In this document: positions 44,558-55,763 of the stretch, one piece after another
Position numbering within the stretch: position 1 is the stretch's first letter
Layout: every line of letters begins with the position of its first letter
Assembly (NCBI GenBank): GCA_037157565.1
Contig: JAZHRO010000013.1
Location: 37,514,501 to 37,578,500 of the forward strand
Direction of reading: 5' to 3'
DNA: 64,000 bases
DNA from: Thalassia testudinum
Taxonomy: Eukaryota; Streptophyta; Magnoliopsida; Alismatales; Hydrocharitaceae
The notes under the pieces: generated by a model
What the model saw: only the letters and a program-made list of their open reading frames with translations
Database searches by the model: none
Told to the model about the DNA's origin: nothing
Program-made: the position numbers and the translations under genes

Positions 44558-47315
44558 GATGAGATTTTTTGGTACATGCTTTTTCCAAGTGGGATTGTGT
44601 TGGAATAGAGTTAATAGAAAACTCGTACACTTGGGAGAGGTCTTGGAAGCTAAGTACTTATTAGTAGGATAAAGACAATGGAGATTAGTACTTTCTTAAA
44701 CGATATTGCATAAATGCCTCTATTTCAGTTTACATGAATGTTCATCTAATCTTTTTCAATGACATAATTATCTCTTGCAAATATCCCAATCACATAAATG
44801 TCATCGCTAGGTTTCTCCCATTTGCACACACACTATGATAGGTTGAGGTTGTTATGGAATGGGTTAACCTTGAGTTTGGGTAGTGCAAATTGTAAATTCC
44901 ATCCTGGAATTAGGAGGTGATTGAAGCTTTTTTTTTTAGGAAAAGCAAATGGAAAAGACCCTCCTGCCTCCTCCTTTCTCCTCCACATCCTCTCCATGTC
45001 TCCTCCTCCTCCTACTCCACCTCCTCCATTGTCCATCCTCCTTCAATTGATACGCCTATTCCTACTTAGCTCCTCTTTTACACTCTCCAGCTCCATTGCG
45101 CTCCTTATCATCCCCTTGTCTTGTTGCCCCTCCTCCCCTCACCCTACAATGTCTCCCTCTCCACTTTGCTCTTCTTCTCTTCCTTCCTCTACCCACCTCT
45201 TCCTCACTCCTCTAACTTGGTTTCCTCTTGCACAATGCCATTCTCATCGCTCTTACTATGTTTCCAAATCTACCTAAAACTGTGGCTTGATCTTGCGCAC
45301 CCTACCTTGAAAGTCATGTTTGCATTCCCTTCTTGTTTACATCTTTTTATAGGTCTATCTGTCTAGATTCTTGTCTTCATTTGTCTCTTCTCTAACAATC
45401 AACATAACTTTCAGCAATATATCGACCAACATATGGGAAAAACGATAATTTACCCGTGTCGATATCCTGGGAGGTAGCGATATGCAACATATTGGCAATA
45501 TATCGCCGATATCTCGCGACACGTCTTCCCTTGAACTTGAGGCTATGAAGCTACATGTCCTTAGATGGTACTCTCTGTATCTTGCACGTAGAAGTGCAAA
45601 GTTTTGTAGCATTGGCATTGTAGAAATTTATGATGCTAGTGATGGATGTGGCGGTGGAGAGACCATGGGTAGATGGTTCATGCAAAACACTGTGTTTTGG
45701 GTGCACCTCAATTCATCCTCTCCCTTGCACAAGTTGCAAGCTTCTCATGGTTTTACTATGGCAGATTTGACCCATGCTTAGGCCTTTTAGTTCCCTTTGA
45801 GTACAAGGAAGCTTTTACCTTCTTCCCTCCTTTTTAGGGATTTGAGATGCCTTCATTGCCTTGTATTAGTCATCATCAGCCAACCTTAACCTACTGAATT
45901 TTTGTCTATCCAATGGCCCCTCCCCATGCCACCTTTTTATATCTAGAACATTGAGATAATGTAGACATAACCAAGAAAGATTGTCACTTGCTTCAGAGAA
46001 TACTCGACATTGACCCTTATTAAGATTGCTGCATTCTGCCTTCTGGCCTTTTGCTTGATGCCTAGGACATCTCCTTCCCCCACTAGCACATGCTGCACTT
46101 TAGATCTTTGTGAATGGAGGAAGAAGAATGGAATGGTACATAAAATAGAAAACATGTATCTCTTTTCATTCCTTGTGTTCCATCATCCCTACACTGTAGC
46201 AGTCATTGCTGAAGGGGCAAAAGAACTTTTCTTAACATTGTCCATCACTTTGAACAACTGTTTCGATGGTCATTATCTCTAGGTGGATTTATGATTAGCC
46301 TGACAACTTTTAAGAGCATGTATATAATTAAGATGTTTGCAGGGACATATGCTAAATGTGACAATTGAAGACTCCTCAGTAAATGATTTTATGAGGAGTG
46401 CTAGGTAGTCATTTCTCTTAGGTAGAATAGTTTGTAGTTTTACCAATGAATCATGGATAGTAATTGTCCCTCTGTGCTTCTCCCCATATAGAAGGGCATT
46501 TTCTGTCATTACTTTCTAGCTTATTCAAGATTTGGCAGTTGTAGTATTGGACATAAAGAGTTTTTATGATTTTTGCAGAACACACCTAAAACATGTTTTG
46601 CTCCCATGATATAACCGTTCAGTTTTACCTTTTATTTATCCTGCTCTCCCCAATTTAGTTTTACCTTTTATTTATCCCGCTCTCTCCAATTTATCAATTT
46701 GGTGCTTTTTTTGTTAAAGTTCTGATCTTTAGCTATTCTCCTAAATCTTCTTGATATTCTCTTCTAGTGTTTCACACCAACACCACTATGCATAGCAGGA
46801 AAATTGCAATCATGCTTCGTTTTAGCCTTGACCACTAAAAGGGCAAATCTCCTCTTCAAAGGATAAGGTGCAGTTATCCCAAGAATCATACCTCCCATTC
46901 TGCATGAATCGTGCACGGATCATTGCTCAATACTATCAGTCGCTTTCACTTCTACATGTTTTCTTTTGTGATCGCTAGAGGAACAAGTGTTGATACTACA
47001 TTCTCTTCCTTGCATCCCCAGTTGTTGTGCTTTCCAAAATGTTATCAAATAAGTCTGGTGGCTGCTTCCCTTTTACTTCCAGAGTATTCTCTGTTCCACC
47101 TCTTCCTTTTTGATGGAGTGATGAATGAGGTAGAGCACAAAATGTAGCGTGGTTCTATGTATGCCAGAAACCAATGTCATTTAATTATGCTGTGTACATA
47201 TAAAATTCTCTAATTGTCATGAAAAGCCTATACTGTGACTATTTCCATCCTGCAGTTGCCGCCATGTGACTTGCAAGTTTTAAATCTTTTCTTTTATATT
47301 TTGATTTCTTTTCAG
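44558..47315 (+). other. Intron stretch with pyrimidine-rich and GATAT-rich segments
   Basis: 44980-45210 is strongly C/T-rich and gives open frames of pure composition bias. 45395-45535 contains GCAATATATCG, CGTGTCGATATCC and ATATCGCCGATATCTCG words like those of the TIR element at 22701, possibly a relict copy. 46620-46692 is a tandem pair of 36-bp units (GTTTTACCTTTTATTTATCC). No coding sequence recognised. Confidence 0.5.
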
Positions 47316-47447
47316 TTCAGATATACAAAGGTCCAGTTTTACCGTGGAGCTTGATGCAGCAAACATGGCATGGCTGTCCCATGATGTTGTCATATTCTCT
47401 ACTAAGAGCGGTGAATTACTCCTTTTAACTTTGTGTTTTGATGGGAG
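47316..47447 (+). CDS. CPSF160: CPSF160 exon (STKSGELLLLTL block)
   Basis: The acceptor is tttcttttcag and the donor gtaatg is at 47448. One base completes Ser, followed by 43 codons including FTVELDAANMAWLSHDVVIF and STKSGELLLLTLCFDG, then two bases of Arg. The VELDAA and STKSGELLLLTL motifs are diagnostic for the propeller of plant CPSF160. Confidence 0.95.
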
Positions 47448-47646
47448 GTAATGCTGTATGTTTATCTTTGATTAACTTAGCCTTCATATTGTTACTGTTG
47501 ACAGTTAAGCTCTGAAGAAAAGAGTGGGCTTAAACATAGTCCTTTCTGACTTTTTGATGTTCCCTTTCTCTTCAGCATCTTGAACTTTGTCTTACTAAAG
47601 TTGATATTTTGCTGATCTGTCACTCTGTTATATTCTTTGCTTGCAG

Positions 47647-47698
47647 AGTGGTATACAGGCTTGACCTTTCAAAGTCGAAGGCCTCTGTATTAGCATCG
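47647..47698 (+). CDS. CPSF160: CPSF160 small exon (LDLSKSKASVLAS)
   Basis: A 52-bp exon. The acceptor is tgcttgcag and the donor gttggt is at 47699. It completes Arg and then encodes VVYRLDLSKSKASVLAS, ending in phase 0. The LSKSKASVLAS string is nearly invariant in plant CPSF160. A second GT four bases downstream (47703) was considered as donor but does not preserve the frame with the next exon. Confidence 0.92.
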
Positions 47699-47751
47699 GT
47701 TGGTTGCTAGTTGTTTTCAAAAGTGTTTTTGCCTTGGTCGGACATAGAGCT

Positions 47752-47798
47752 GAAATGTTTTTATTGTTGTTGTTGTTGTTGTTGTTATTGTTGTTATG
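47752..47798 (+). repeat. TTG/TTA microsatellite forming a CPSF160 3' splice-site region
   Basis: About 13 TTG/TTA units end three bases before the AG used for the exon at 47802. The usual continuous pyrimidine tract is replaced by this U-rich repeat, which is compatible with plant U-rich acceptor rules. Confidence 0.85.
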
Positions 47799-47801
47799 AA
47801 G

Positions 47802-47918
47802 GGTATTACGACTATTGGGAACAAATTTTTCTTTCTTGCCAGTTGGTTAGGGGACAGCCTTCTGGTACAGTACAGCCCTGGAATGCTCGCAGCCAATTCT
47901 TCAGATGAAAAGGATGAG
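47802..47918 (+). CDS. CPSF160: CPSF160 exon (WLGDSLLVQY block)
   Basis: 39 codons in phase 0: GITTIGNKFFFLASWLGDSL, then LVQYSPGMLAANSSDEKDE. It matches the family motif SxLGDSLLVQ. The intron before it is only 103 bp, and its 3' end is a TTG/TTA microsatellite leading to an unusual gaag acceptor. The donor gtgcat at 47919 opens a 14.5-kb intron. The acidic tail leads into the phospho/NLS-like linker in the next exon. Confidence 0.92.
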
Positions 47919-48659
47919 GTGCATATTAAATCAGTCCATTTATTTAGTTATGCATTTCATGGACATTTTTCACCTGGTAAGTTTCACGTTCACATGTCTA
48001 TTCTAAATCTATGGTATGTACATCTTGGAGCACAGACCAAGAAATGGGGAAACCCTAACAGCTTGGTAATCCTGTGGAAAGGCATATAATATTGGAATCC
48101 TGACATGGACAAGCTACTAGTGTAATAGATTGGTTAACTCAAGTATATATTCGAAAATGTCTTGTTAGTAAAATGAATATTGTATTTGCCTAATTGGCTC
48201 TAGTACCCATTAAAAAATAATGTGCTCTAGATTTATTGAAGGAGTTCAACACTTAATTAACTATTAAAGGTGTTGGATGATGAGCCTCAAAGAGGGTTGA
48301 GAAGGCTAAACGGGTGTTTTTTCTTGCAAGACCTAAAACTTTATGAATAAAACCATGGGCCAAAGATAGTTAAGGTGGGAGAGCTCTGTGTTGGAAATGT
48401 ATGACAAAGATGGGTAGCTTGGCATTTTTCAGCATGCTGTTGACTTGGCTGTTTTTTGGGTTCCCCAAAGCATTTCAATGGTTATGGAAATTCCCCTAAT
48501 AGAATTTTTTGCCATGTTCTTTGCTTTCTTTTCAACAATTGGGATAGATATGCTCATTCAGAAAAATTGGGTTAGATATCTTAGTTACTTGCATGTGTTA
48601 TGCAAATCATTTATTTTTCTTCTGATTTCTATGGTACGTTACATGTGTTTACGAACTAC
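47919..48659 (+). other. Intron stretch, nothing recognised
   Basis: The open frame 48445-48813 (122 codons) overlaps the RTE remnant on the other strand and has no recognised domain. The rest is featureless. Confidence 0.4.
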
Positions 48660-49510
48660 ACACGGCAACCATAACAAAGCCTTTTCCCACGTTAACTACA
48701 TTCTCAAACAACCCGAGTTGCCAACAATGCCTTGTGGTTCGACAAGCATCTTTCCCTTTTCCCACGATGTTGTGGCTACACTCATATATGTTTTTAGTCA
48801 TTTCTGGGCTTAAATCAATGTAATCATAAGCATACTTGATAATGTTCTACATACACTTATTTGGCCTTCTATGCCTCCTCTTGGGAGGTTCAACATCCAA
48901 CTTCTCACATCTTTTAAGTAGGATGTTGATTAGCTTTATTTACGGATGTTCAAACCACCTTGAATGAATCTCTCTCATTTTATTCTCTATCAAGGTCAAC
49001 CCAACCTTACCTCTAATAACCTCATTGAGAATCTAATCCTTGTATGGTCATTCAATCCACTTTAACATCTTCATTTCTTCTTTAGAAATCTCCTGCACCT
49101 GCCTCTGGTTGATGTTCGACACTCGGAACCATGTAACATAACAAGTCTTATAATTGTTTTATGATACTTAGTTTTAATTTTGAAAGGAATCTCCTTATCG
49201 TATTCTACCTGAAGGTCACCTCCATTTCAACCCACCCACATTAATCTATGTGTAACATCTCTATCAAAATGTAGTCTACACTAATTTTAACATGTATCCC
49301 TTCCCTATCTTATCTGCCACTAAATTTACATTCTATGTACTTAGTCCTTGTCCTAGTAATCGAAAGTCTTTAGCTTCCAAGGTCTCTCTCTAAAGCTTAA
49401 GTTTTTTATTTACTCAATCTCTTGTCTAATCAACCAACACAACACAAGGTCATTAACAAAAAGCATACTTCATGGCACCTCAGCTTGACTAATGTTTGAG
49501 AAACTTATGA
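48660..49510 (-). mobile_element. RTE-clade LINE 3' remnant, antisense
   Basis: Minus-strand pieces in order: MLFVNDLVL (FADDIVL-like), KLKTFDY, RDVTHRLMWVG, FKIKTKYHKTIIRLVMLHGSE and ENKMREIHSRWFEHP. These are followed by EPPKRRHRRPNKC and DYIDLSPEMT. This is the characteristic C-terminal order of plant RTE proteins, and matches the better copy at 52018-53777. Heavily broken. Confidence 0.75.
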
Positions 49511-50100
49511 TGTAGTATAAATTTGCTTGTGGTTTTGACCAGAAAAAAATTATATATTTATAATTTTTTTCTTTTTAGAATGTATACCTCCTAAACTTTT
49601 GTAATCATGAATAAACCACTCAAGAATTTTTGTTTACTCACGTATTATAGGGTGCTTTTACATATGCCTTTTGAAAAATCTGGTATTCTCAATATACCTG
49701 TTCCAACCTCTGAGTCATCATTTTGTCTTTCTAAAAAATATAACAAGTAAAATGTGCATTTACGAATATGCACCTTTGAGGTTTAGATATAGCCATTTTA
49801 GTTCTCTCTTTCCTTTTCTCCCTTATTGTTAGTTGATGAAAGTGTCGTAAAAGTTGGTAGTCGATGTTGTAAACAAGTAAAATATGTCATTGTTCCTTGC
49901 AAAACGCTTAAAAAGGTTTTATCATTGTAGTTGCAAATCATGTTGAAACAAAATAAATTTATAAATCGGTAAGTTCGAGTCGTTTGCAGGGAGGCAAAGC
50001 GAGATTCTTATGAGAAAGTTTTCCGGAAAGACGTTCTAAGTAAATATTTATATATATGTATATATGCATATATAGACAAGAATTCATGAGATCAAATAAA

Positions 50101-50960
50101 CATTTTATTGAAGAAAATGTCTTACAAATCTAATGTAATAGCATGAAACAAAGGAATAAACTATGAAGGAGGAAAAGAAGAAAATGTGGTGGAGATGACG
50201 GAGTCGCTTGGGGGATGCTTGTGTGAAGTATGACAACACTTCAAATCCAAGGCGTTGAGAAGAAGACCATAGAGAGATGTTGCAGAGATAGGGAGAGGCT
50301 AGAGATGTGTTTGGTGGAAGTTGCCTCTCAAATGGGGGCTTTGGGGCTCTTTTAATAGCTAAAATGAGGGGCAGAGTAGGCATTTTGGCCCTCAAAATCG
50401 TGCAACACCTTATGTTTGATCGGATCTGTCGATCAGGAGATCGATGGATCAGATTGCACCTCGAAACAACCTTCAACGCGCCTTCAATGCGTGGACTGTA
50501 CCATATTGCAACACGTGGTAGTTGTCGGGTCGCTCGATCTAATCCGCGTCACTCCTCGTGCGCGTGCGTTTATTTTCAACCGTTAGATCGCGGAGATCAA
50601 CAGCTGAAAACATGCATCACACCACCTCTTTGATTCCGTGTGCAGCGCAGCGTTTGGTTGTACGTCGTCTCGCGCGTTCATCGCACCACAGCATCCGATG
50701 TCCCTCGTGCGCCACGCGGCCGCCTCCTCGCCGCTCGATCTCATCTGACAACTCACTTGAAGTACTGAAGTAGTCGAGCAAGAGAATAAAATCATAAGTC
50801 AACTCTCTATAGAGAAATCGGGTGCATATTTAGCCGAGTGGTCGAGCTTGCCAACTATGTGCCTGAGTATGGGTTGTTTAGTTGGTTAGGGGAACAACTA
50901 GGAGTAGTTAGTTAATGAACCGATTTTTACAATAGAGGTTGATGAAAGCCCTTCACGATT
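50101..50960 (-). other. GC-rich island, possible antisense LTR
   Basis: 50390-50760 is rich in CpG (GTGCGCGTGCG, CACGCGGCCGCC, TCTCGCGCG) in contrast to its AT-rich surroundings. On the minus strand, TAGCTATTAAAAGAGCCCC (about 50345-50363) could be a promoter box. It reads like an LTR or retroelement fragment, but termini, PBS and a partner were not found. Confidence 0.35.
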
Positions 50961-52007
50961 CTTACTTGGCTACAACAAGATCAAATGTAAATTGAGTGTA
51001 ACAAAAAAAACATAGCACAATAAAATCAATATCAGAAGTTACCCAATGATTTATAGTGGAAAATCCTTTTAGATAAAAATCACTACCTAAGATTCTTAGC
51101 TTATAATTTTCCACAATCAGTCCATGATAGGCAAATTCACTACCCGAGACAATTAATGGGTTTGATTCAACATGGAGATGAAGCTCCAAATGGGTCACCT
51201 CAGTCAAACTCAACATGGTGATTGTTAACAAGTTTCACTCAAAGTACAAAAGAAGTAAATAAAGGGAAGTACAAATGATGCAGTGCAATTAAGCATAATA
51301 TAAAATACTCTTACAAATGCCCTATGCCTCCGAGAGATTATAAATTAGCTGGTTAATTCGTAGGAGGAAGGGAACCAGAGTGGCTCAATGGATTTGAAGC
51401 AGAAGTATATGCACAAAGAGCCTAAATGCCTTCTTCTTGCTTCAAATGATGGAAAATATGAAAGGATGTTTTGTATCTTGTTTCAAACTAGGTGCAGAAG
51501 GTCCTATTTATAGAGTTAAAAGACTTAGAAATGATATTTGTATCTTGTTTCTTTGTCTCCTTGCTTTCGATATACTGTTTTTCGGTCTTGAGGATTCTAG
51601 CCAGGGTTTTATGGTGAATAGATTCTATCAGAAGGAAATTCGTTTGGTTATTTGGGTGTTGGTGATCTCTTTTTCTCGTTGGCAGCTTGGGACGAGGTTT
51701 GCAAGCCTAAGGAGGTTGGTGGCTTTGGTGTTCTTAATCTCTTTACTATGAATTAAGCTTTGCTCTCGAAATGGGTCCTCTAGCTCATGGGCCACTAAAT
51801 GTCTTTTCAGAAGGCTATCATTAGTGATTCTTATGAGGATACTTTGGGGCAAGACTAGAGAAAATCCACTGGAGACTTCACACTTTTAGGTGGTGCTGCA
51901 GAACTTGCTGAGGAAAGTCAAATCCCATTGTTGGAGTTCCCTCGATGATGGTGGCAGGTTTAGATTTTAGTCGCATGAATGGTTCCTTGCTAGTGTTTTG
52001 TTGGATA

Positions 52008-53787
52008 TGTTCCCTTGCGAGTATTTTTATAAGAAACTTGATTCTAAAGAAGGTGCAAAAGATATATTCAAGTTAGCTAAAGCAATAGAGTGGAAAACAA
52101 AGGACTTTACGCATGTAAGGTTCATTAAGGATAAAGAAGGAAGTGTGCTTATAGCTACTGAGGATATAAAGACAAGATGGAAATTTTATTTTCTAAGCTT
52201 TTTAATGGAAATCAAAAGAATGATATCTTAGGGGAATTAGTCAATTCAGAAGATTACGTGAATTGGGTAAGTTATTGGAGGATACAAAAAAAAGTAGTGG
52301 ATGTTTTAAAAATGATGAAAACTGGGAGGGTTGTTGGGCCTGATGGCTGATGATATTCCTATAGATGTATGGAGAGTGATGGGAGAAGAGGGTATAAGTT
52401 GTCTCACAAAATTTTTTAATTCCATTTGGAGAGGCAAGAAGATGCCGGAGGGATGGAGGAAAATTTTGTGGTACCATTATACAAGAACAAATGAGAGATA
52501 CAAAATTGTTCCAACTATAGAGTTATTAAATGGATGAGCCATACGATGAAGCTTTGGGGGAGGATAATTGAAAGAAGGTTGAGGCCAGTTTCTATAGTAA
52601 CTGACAATCAGTTTGGATTTATGCTAGGTCATTCTATTATTGAGGCAATACACCTCCTAAGACATATAATAGAGATTTACAGCTCCAAGAAGAAGAATTT
52701 ACGTATGATTTTTATGGATTTAGAGAAAGCCTATGACTTGGTCCTGAGAGATCTTCCAGAGAATTTTGGAGAAGAGACAGATACTGATTTTATATATCAA
52801 CCTCTTAAAGGATATGTACTATGAAATTGCGGCTTGTGTAAGGACCAAGGATGAATTGACGGACTACTTTAATACTACCATTGGTCTACGTCAAGGATCA
52901 ACTTTAAGCCCTTACCTGTTTACCTTGGTCATGGGTGAGTTGACGAAGCATATCCAAACTGTGGTGCTGTGGTGCATGCTTTCTGCAGATGACATTATGG
53001 TGGTTGATGAGACAAGAGATAGAGTGAAAAAAAAACTTGAGCTTTGGAGAGAGGTCCTAGAAGCTAAAGGCTTATGTCTAAGCAAGACAAAGATTGAGTA
53101 TATGGAATGCAAGTTTAGTAGTAGATGGATCAATGAAGGGATGCATGTAAAAATTAGAGAAGAGTGTATTCCAATGAGAGGTATTTTTAAGTACTTGGGA
53201 TCCATTTTTCAATAAGATGGTGAAATTGATGGAGATGTTACACATAGAATTAATGCAGAGTGGTTGAAATGGAGGGGAGCATATGGTGTTCGCTGTGATA
53301 AAATGGTTCCTTTATAAGTTAAAAGGAAAGCACCATCAAGCAACTGTAAGACCTATCTTGCTATATGGTTCTGAATCTTGGGTCGTCAACTATAGGCATG
53401 TGCAAAAGATGCCTGTGGCAGAAATGAATATGTCAAGATGGATGTGTGGTCATACAAGAAAGGATTGTATTTCAACTGAAATTATTTAAGAAAAGGTTGG
53501 GGTCGCACCGATAAAGGATAAAATGAGAGAGAGACGTCTAATGTGGTTTGGACATTTGCAAAGAAGACCACTAAATGCGCCAGTTGGGAGATTCGAGGAG
53601 TTGGCGGTTGAACCTATTAAGAGGGGGCGTGGAAGACCAAAGAAGTGTTGGATGGAAACTATTAAGTATGATCTCAATTACTTCAATTTAAGTCCAGAAA
53701 TGGCTCGATATAGATCTAAGTGGAGGCAAAGAGTCCATATAGCCAACCCCACTTAGCGTGGGAGAAGGCTTGGTTGTTGTTCCCTTG
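52008..53787 (+). mobile_element. RTE-clade LINE, 5'-truncated, nested in L1 copy E, with 10-bp TSD
   Basis: TGTTCCCTTG at 52008-52017 and 53778-53787 flanks 52018-53777. The element lacks its endonuclease. The reverse transcriptase is readable across several frames: KEGAKDIFKLAKA, IPIDVWRVMGEEG, NQFGFMLGHSIIEAIHLLR, MIFMDLEKAYD, IGLRQGSTLSPYLFTLVM, SADDIMVVDE and KYLGSIFQ. RWMCGHTRKD, RERRLMWFGHLQRRPL and RGRGRPKKCW follow, and it ends HIANPT with a GGTTGTTGTT tail, the usual plant RTE end. Confidence 0.92.
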
Positions 53788-54484
53788 GCTGGCGGCACTT
53801 TCACCCGACCCCTTGTCCTCCATTACGGACTGCTTTCATGGAAACTACTGGTCTCCCTCCCTACCTCCCTCACTCTCAGCAGCAAGAATAGGTGACTTGA
53901 CTCTTATGCTACAGATGTTGCACGACATCAAGCCAGGTGCAGGGAGAGATGGCTGGGCCTGGAGGCATGGCTAGTTCTCAGTCAAAAAGGCCTCTCTTCA
54001 CTTTTTGGAATCCCTTGACCAGCCTAATCCCTTTTTAGCCACCGATAGCAGAAAGATTTGGAAAGCCAGGGTCCTGTTGAAGGTGAAAATCTTTTTGTGG
54101 TTGCTTAGAAGGAAAATGATTGTCACTTTTGAGTACAGGAGAAGATGGGCATTGGATGCTGACCCCAGCTGCCTTCTCTGTGGTGAGAGGCCCCAAGACA
54201 CGGATCATTGCTTTTTCTTGTGCTCTTTTACACAGGGTTGCTGGTCTACTATCGGGATTCTGCACTTCCCATTCTCTTCCAAGGGCGACTTCTAGCCTAG
54301 CAATCACGACCCCTGTGAACATGGAAATTTTTAGAAGGGCCTTCATTTTGCTTTGGTGCTTATTGCCAGAGTGCAATGGTTTGGTATTAGGAGGGAATAG
54401 ACTTCTGTGGATGCGATTTTACATTTCTGTGGCTCCATTATTTTCTTCTAGTGCACCTAATTGCATTTATTAATGAAATTCTGG

Positions 54485-54505
54485 GGTTAACAACATTTGT
54501 TAACC
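54485..54505 (+). other. 3'-terminal stem-loop of L1 copy E, perfect 9 bp
   Basis: GGTTAACAA (54485-54493), loop CAT, TTGTTAACC (54497-54505), then TCGTTTCTTCTTTTC and poly(A). The stem sequence is unrelated to those of copies A, B or C while position and pairing agree. Confidence 0.82.
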
Positions 54506-54540
54506 TCGTTTCTTCTTTTCGAAAAAAGAAATAGTCCACA

Positions 54541-54628
54541 ACCTGTTCTAATTCGAGTTCAAAAAATTGGGACTTTAAGGTGCAAAAACAGACAATTTTT
54601 TGAACTCAAAAGTTGTTTTTGAACAGGT
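54541..54628. repeat. Interrupted inverted repeat
   Basis: A perfect 15-bp pair GAGTTCAAAAAATTG (54555-54569) and CAATTTTTTGAACTC (54593-54607) encloses a 23-nt loop. Outer arms ACCTGTTC (54541-54548) and GAACAGGT (54621-54628) also pair. A transcript could fold into a ~88-nt hairpin. It may be the edge of an unrecognised TIR element. Confidence 0.75.
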
Positions 54629-54870
54629 TTGATCAATTAAATTAAGGTTTGATCAATCAATAGTGTTAGAAATATCTTTTCAAAAAAAGCTTAAGAAATG
54701 TGCATTAAATTTTTGGACATGCTTTGATCAGTCAAAAGTAAAGTTTGATCAATCAAAGAATGATTTCAATTGATGAAAATGATGTTTGATTGATTAGAAC
54801 GCGAGAGATGCGAACAAGGTTTCTGGGGCTGTTTTGATTGATAATGTGGATTTTGATTAATCAATTCTGA
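54629..54870. repeat. Cluster of TTTGATCAATCAA-like palindromic words
   Basis: Variants of TTTGATCAATCAA / TTTGATTGATTAG occur at about 54629, 54649, 54728, 54751, 54787, 54834 and 54853. Such reiterated TTGATC/GATCAA motifs are often seen in LTR retroelements, but no element ends were found. Confidence 0.6.
54666..54699 (+). mobile_element. Possible micro-insertion, 8-9-bp direct repeat
   Basis: TTAGAAAT (54666-54673) and TTAAGAAAT (54691-54699) flank ATCTTTTCAAAAAAAGC, which has the same T-run/C/poly(A) design as the other members. Confidence 0.5.
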
Positions 54871-55655
54871 AATTTATTTAATAGACTATACTATCAAAAA
54901 AGCTTGAATGCGTACTTTTTCACACCATATTTTAAGTGATTTTGAAAACTGGTTTTTGTAGTTTCTTTTAGGCCATTTAAAGGTTAATTCTAGATTATTT
55001 TTAGACTATATTTTTAGACTAGATTATTTAATTCTTATGGAGGCTTAAGAAGGGATCTAAATACATATATTAAAATTTAATTTAACTTCACTCTTCATCT
55101 TGAGCTTGCTTGCTACTTCTTGAGTTTTCTTACGTGCACAACTTGAGTCACTTTTGCAAGTATCTTCTTCCTTGAACTCTTCATTTCAATCTTAAAAACA
55201 TTTATGAACAACATACCATGCTTGGTTATCAAGGCCTACATGTTACTTGGATAATTCCTCTTCAACCTTGATCCCTGAGTTGAATACTCTAGGTGTTTGC
55301 TTAAGCTTCTTTCTTGTCCTCCAAGATTTGATCTCTACAACAAGGTTAGCTCAATCGAAAACGCAACAGCAATAGACTCTTTGTTAACACCAAAACACGA
55401 GAAGAGCTCGGTTCGAACATAGGTTGGATGTCTCTACTCTTTCAAGCATTTCGTGTCTCTTGACCTTTGTTAGAATTTTATTGGGTTCAACATGAGTGGA
55501 TTGGAGCACATGACCAACTAAATGACAAGGTCAATGGGTTTGCTATTAATTGTAACATCTATTCTTACATACTAAAACAAGGTATTACCTTATACATGTG
55601 TCACTTCCTCCACTCCCCTACCCACTCACTCTCTCCTCTTCTCTATCTCTCCCTC

Positions 55656-55692
<37 letters not shown>

Positions 55693-55711
55693 CATTTAAT
55701 GTCTTTCTCAT

Positions 55712-55763
<52 letters not shown>

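Larger units (their letters stand above)
51560..54532 (+). mobile_element. L1 LINE copy E, 5'-truncated, sense, with nested RTE
   Basis: Part 1 (51560-52017) carries the RT C-terminal region in several frames (ILFFGLEDSSQG; VVGGFGVLNLFTMN-like; ALLSKWV). Part 2 (53778-54532) continues with FPWLAALSPD, then IWKARVLLKVKIFLWLLRRK and the zf-RVT CLLCGERPQDTDHCFFLC. The 3' end has a perfect 9-bp stem-loop (54485-54505), a pyrimidine stretch and poly(A). The parts join across the RTE insertion. The 5' boundary is approximate. Confidence 0.82.

Noticed and set aside
44921..45366. Two overlapping plus-strand open frames of 118 and 81 codons
   Set aside because: Pure C/T-rich sequence gives Ser/Pro/Leu strings in any frame; no sign of a real protein.
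47752..47798. TTG repeat as the tail of an RTE LINE
   Set aside because: Plant RTEs often end in TTG repeats, but no RTE sequence precedes it and the 103-bp intron leaves no room.
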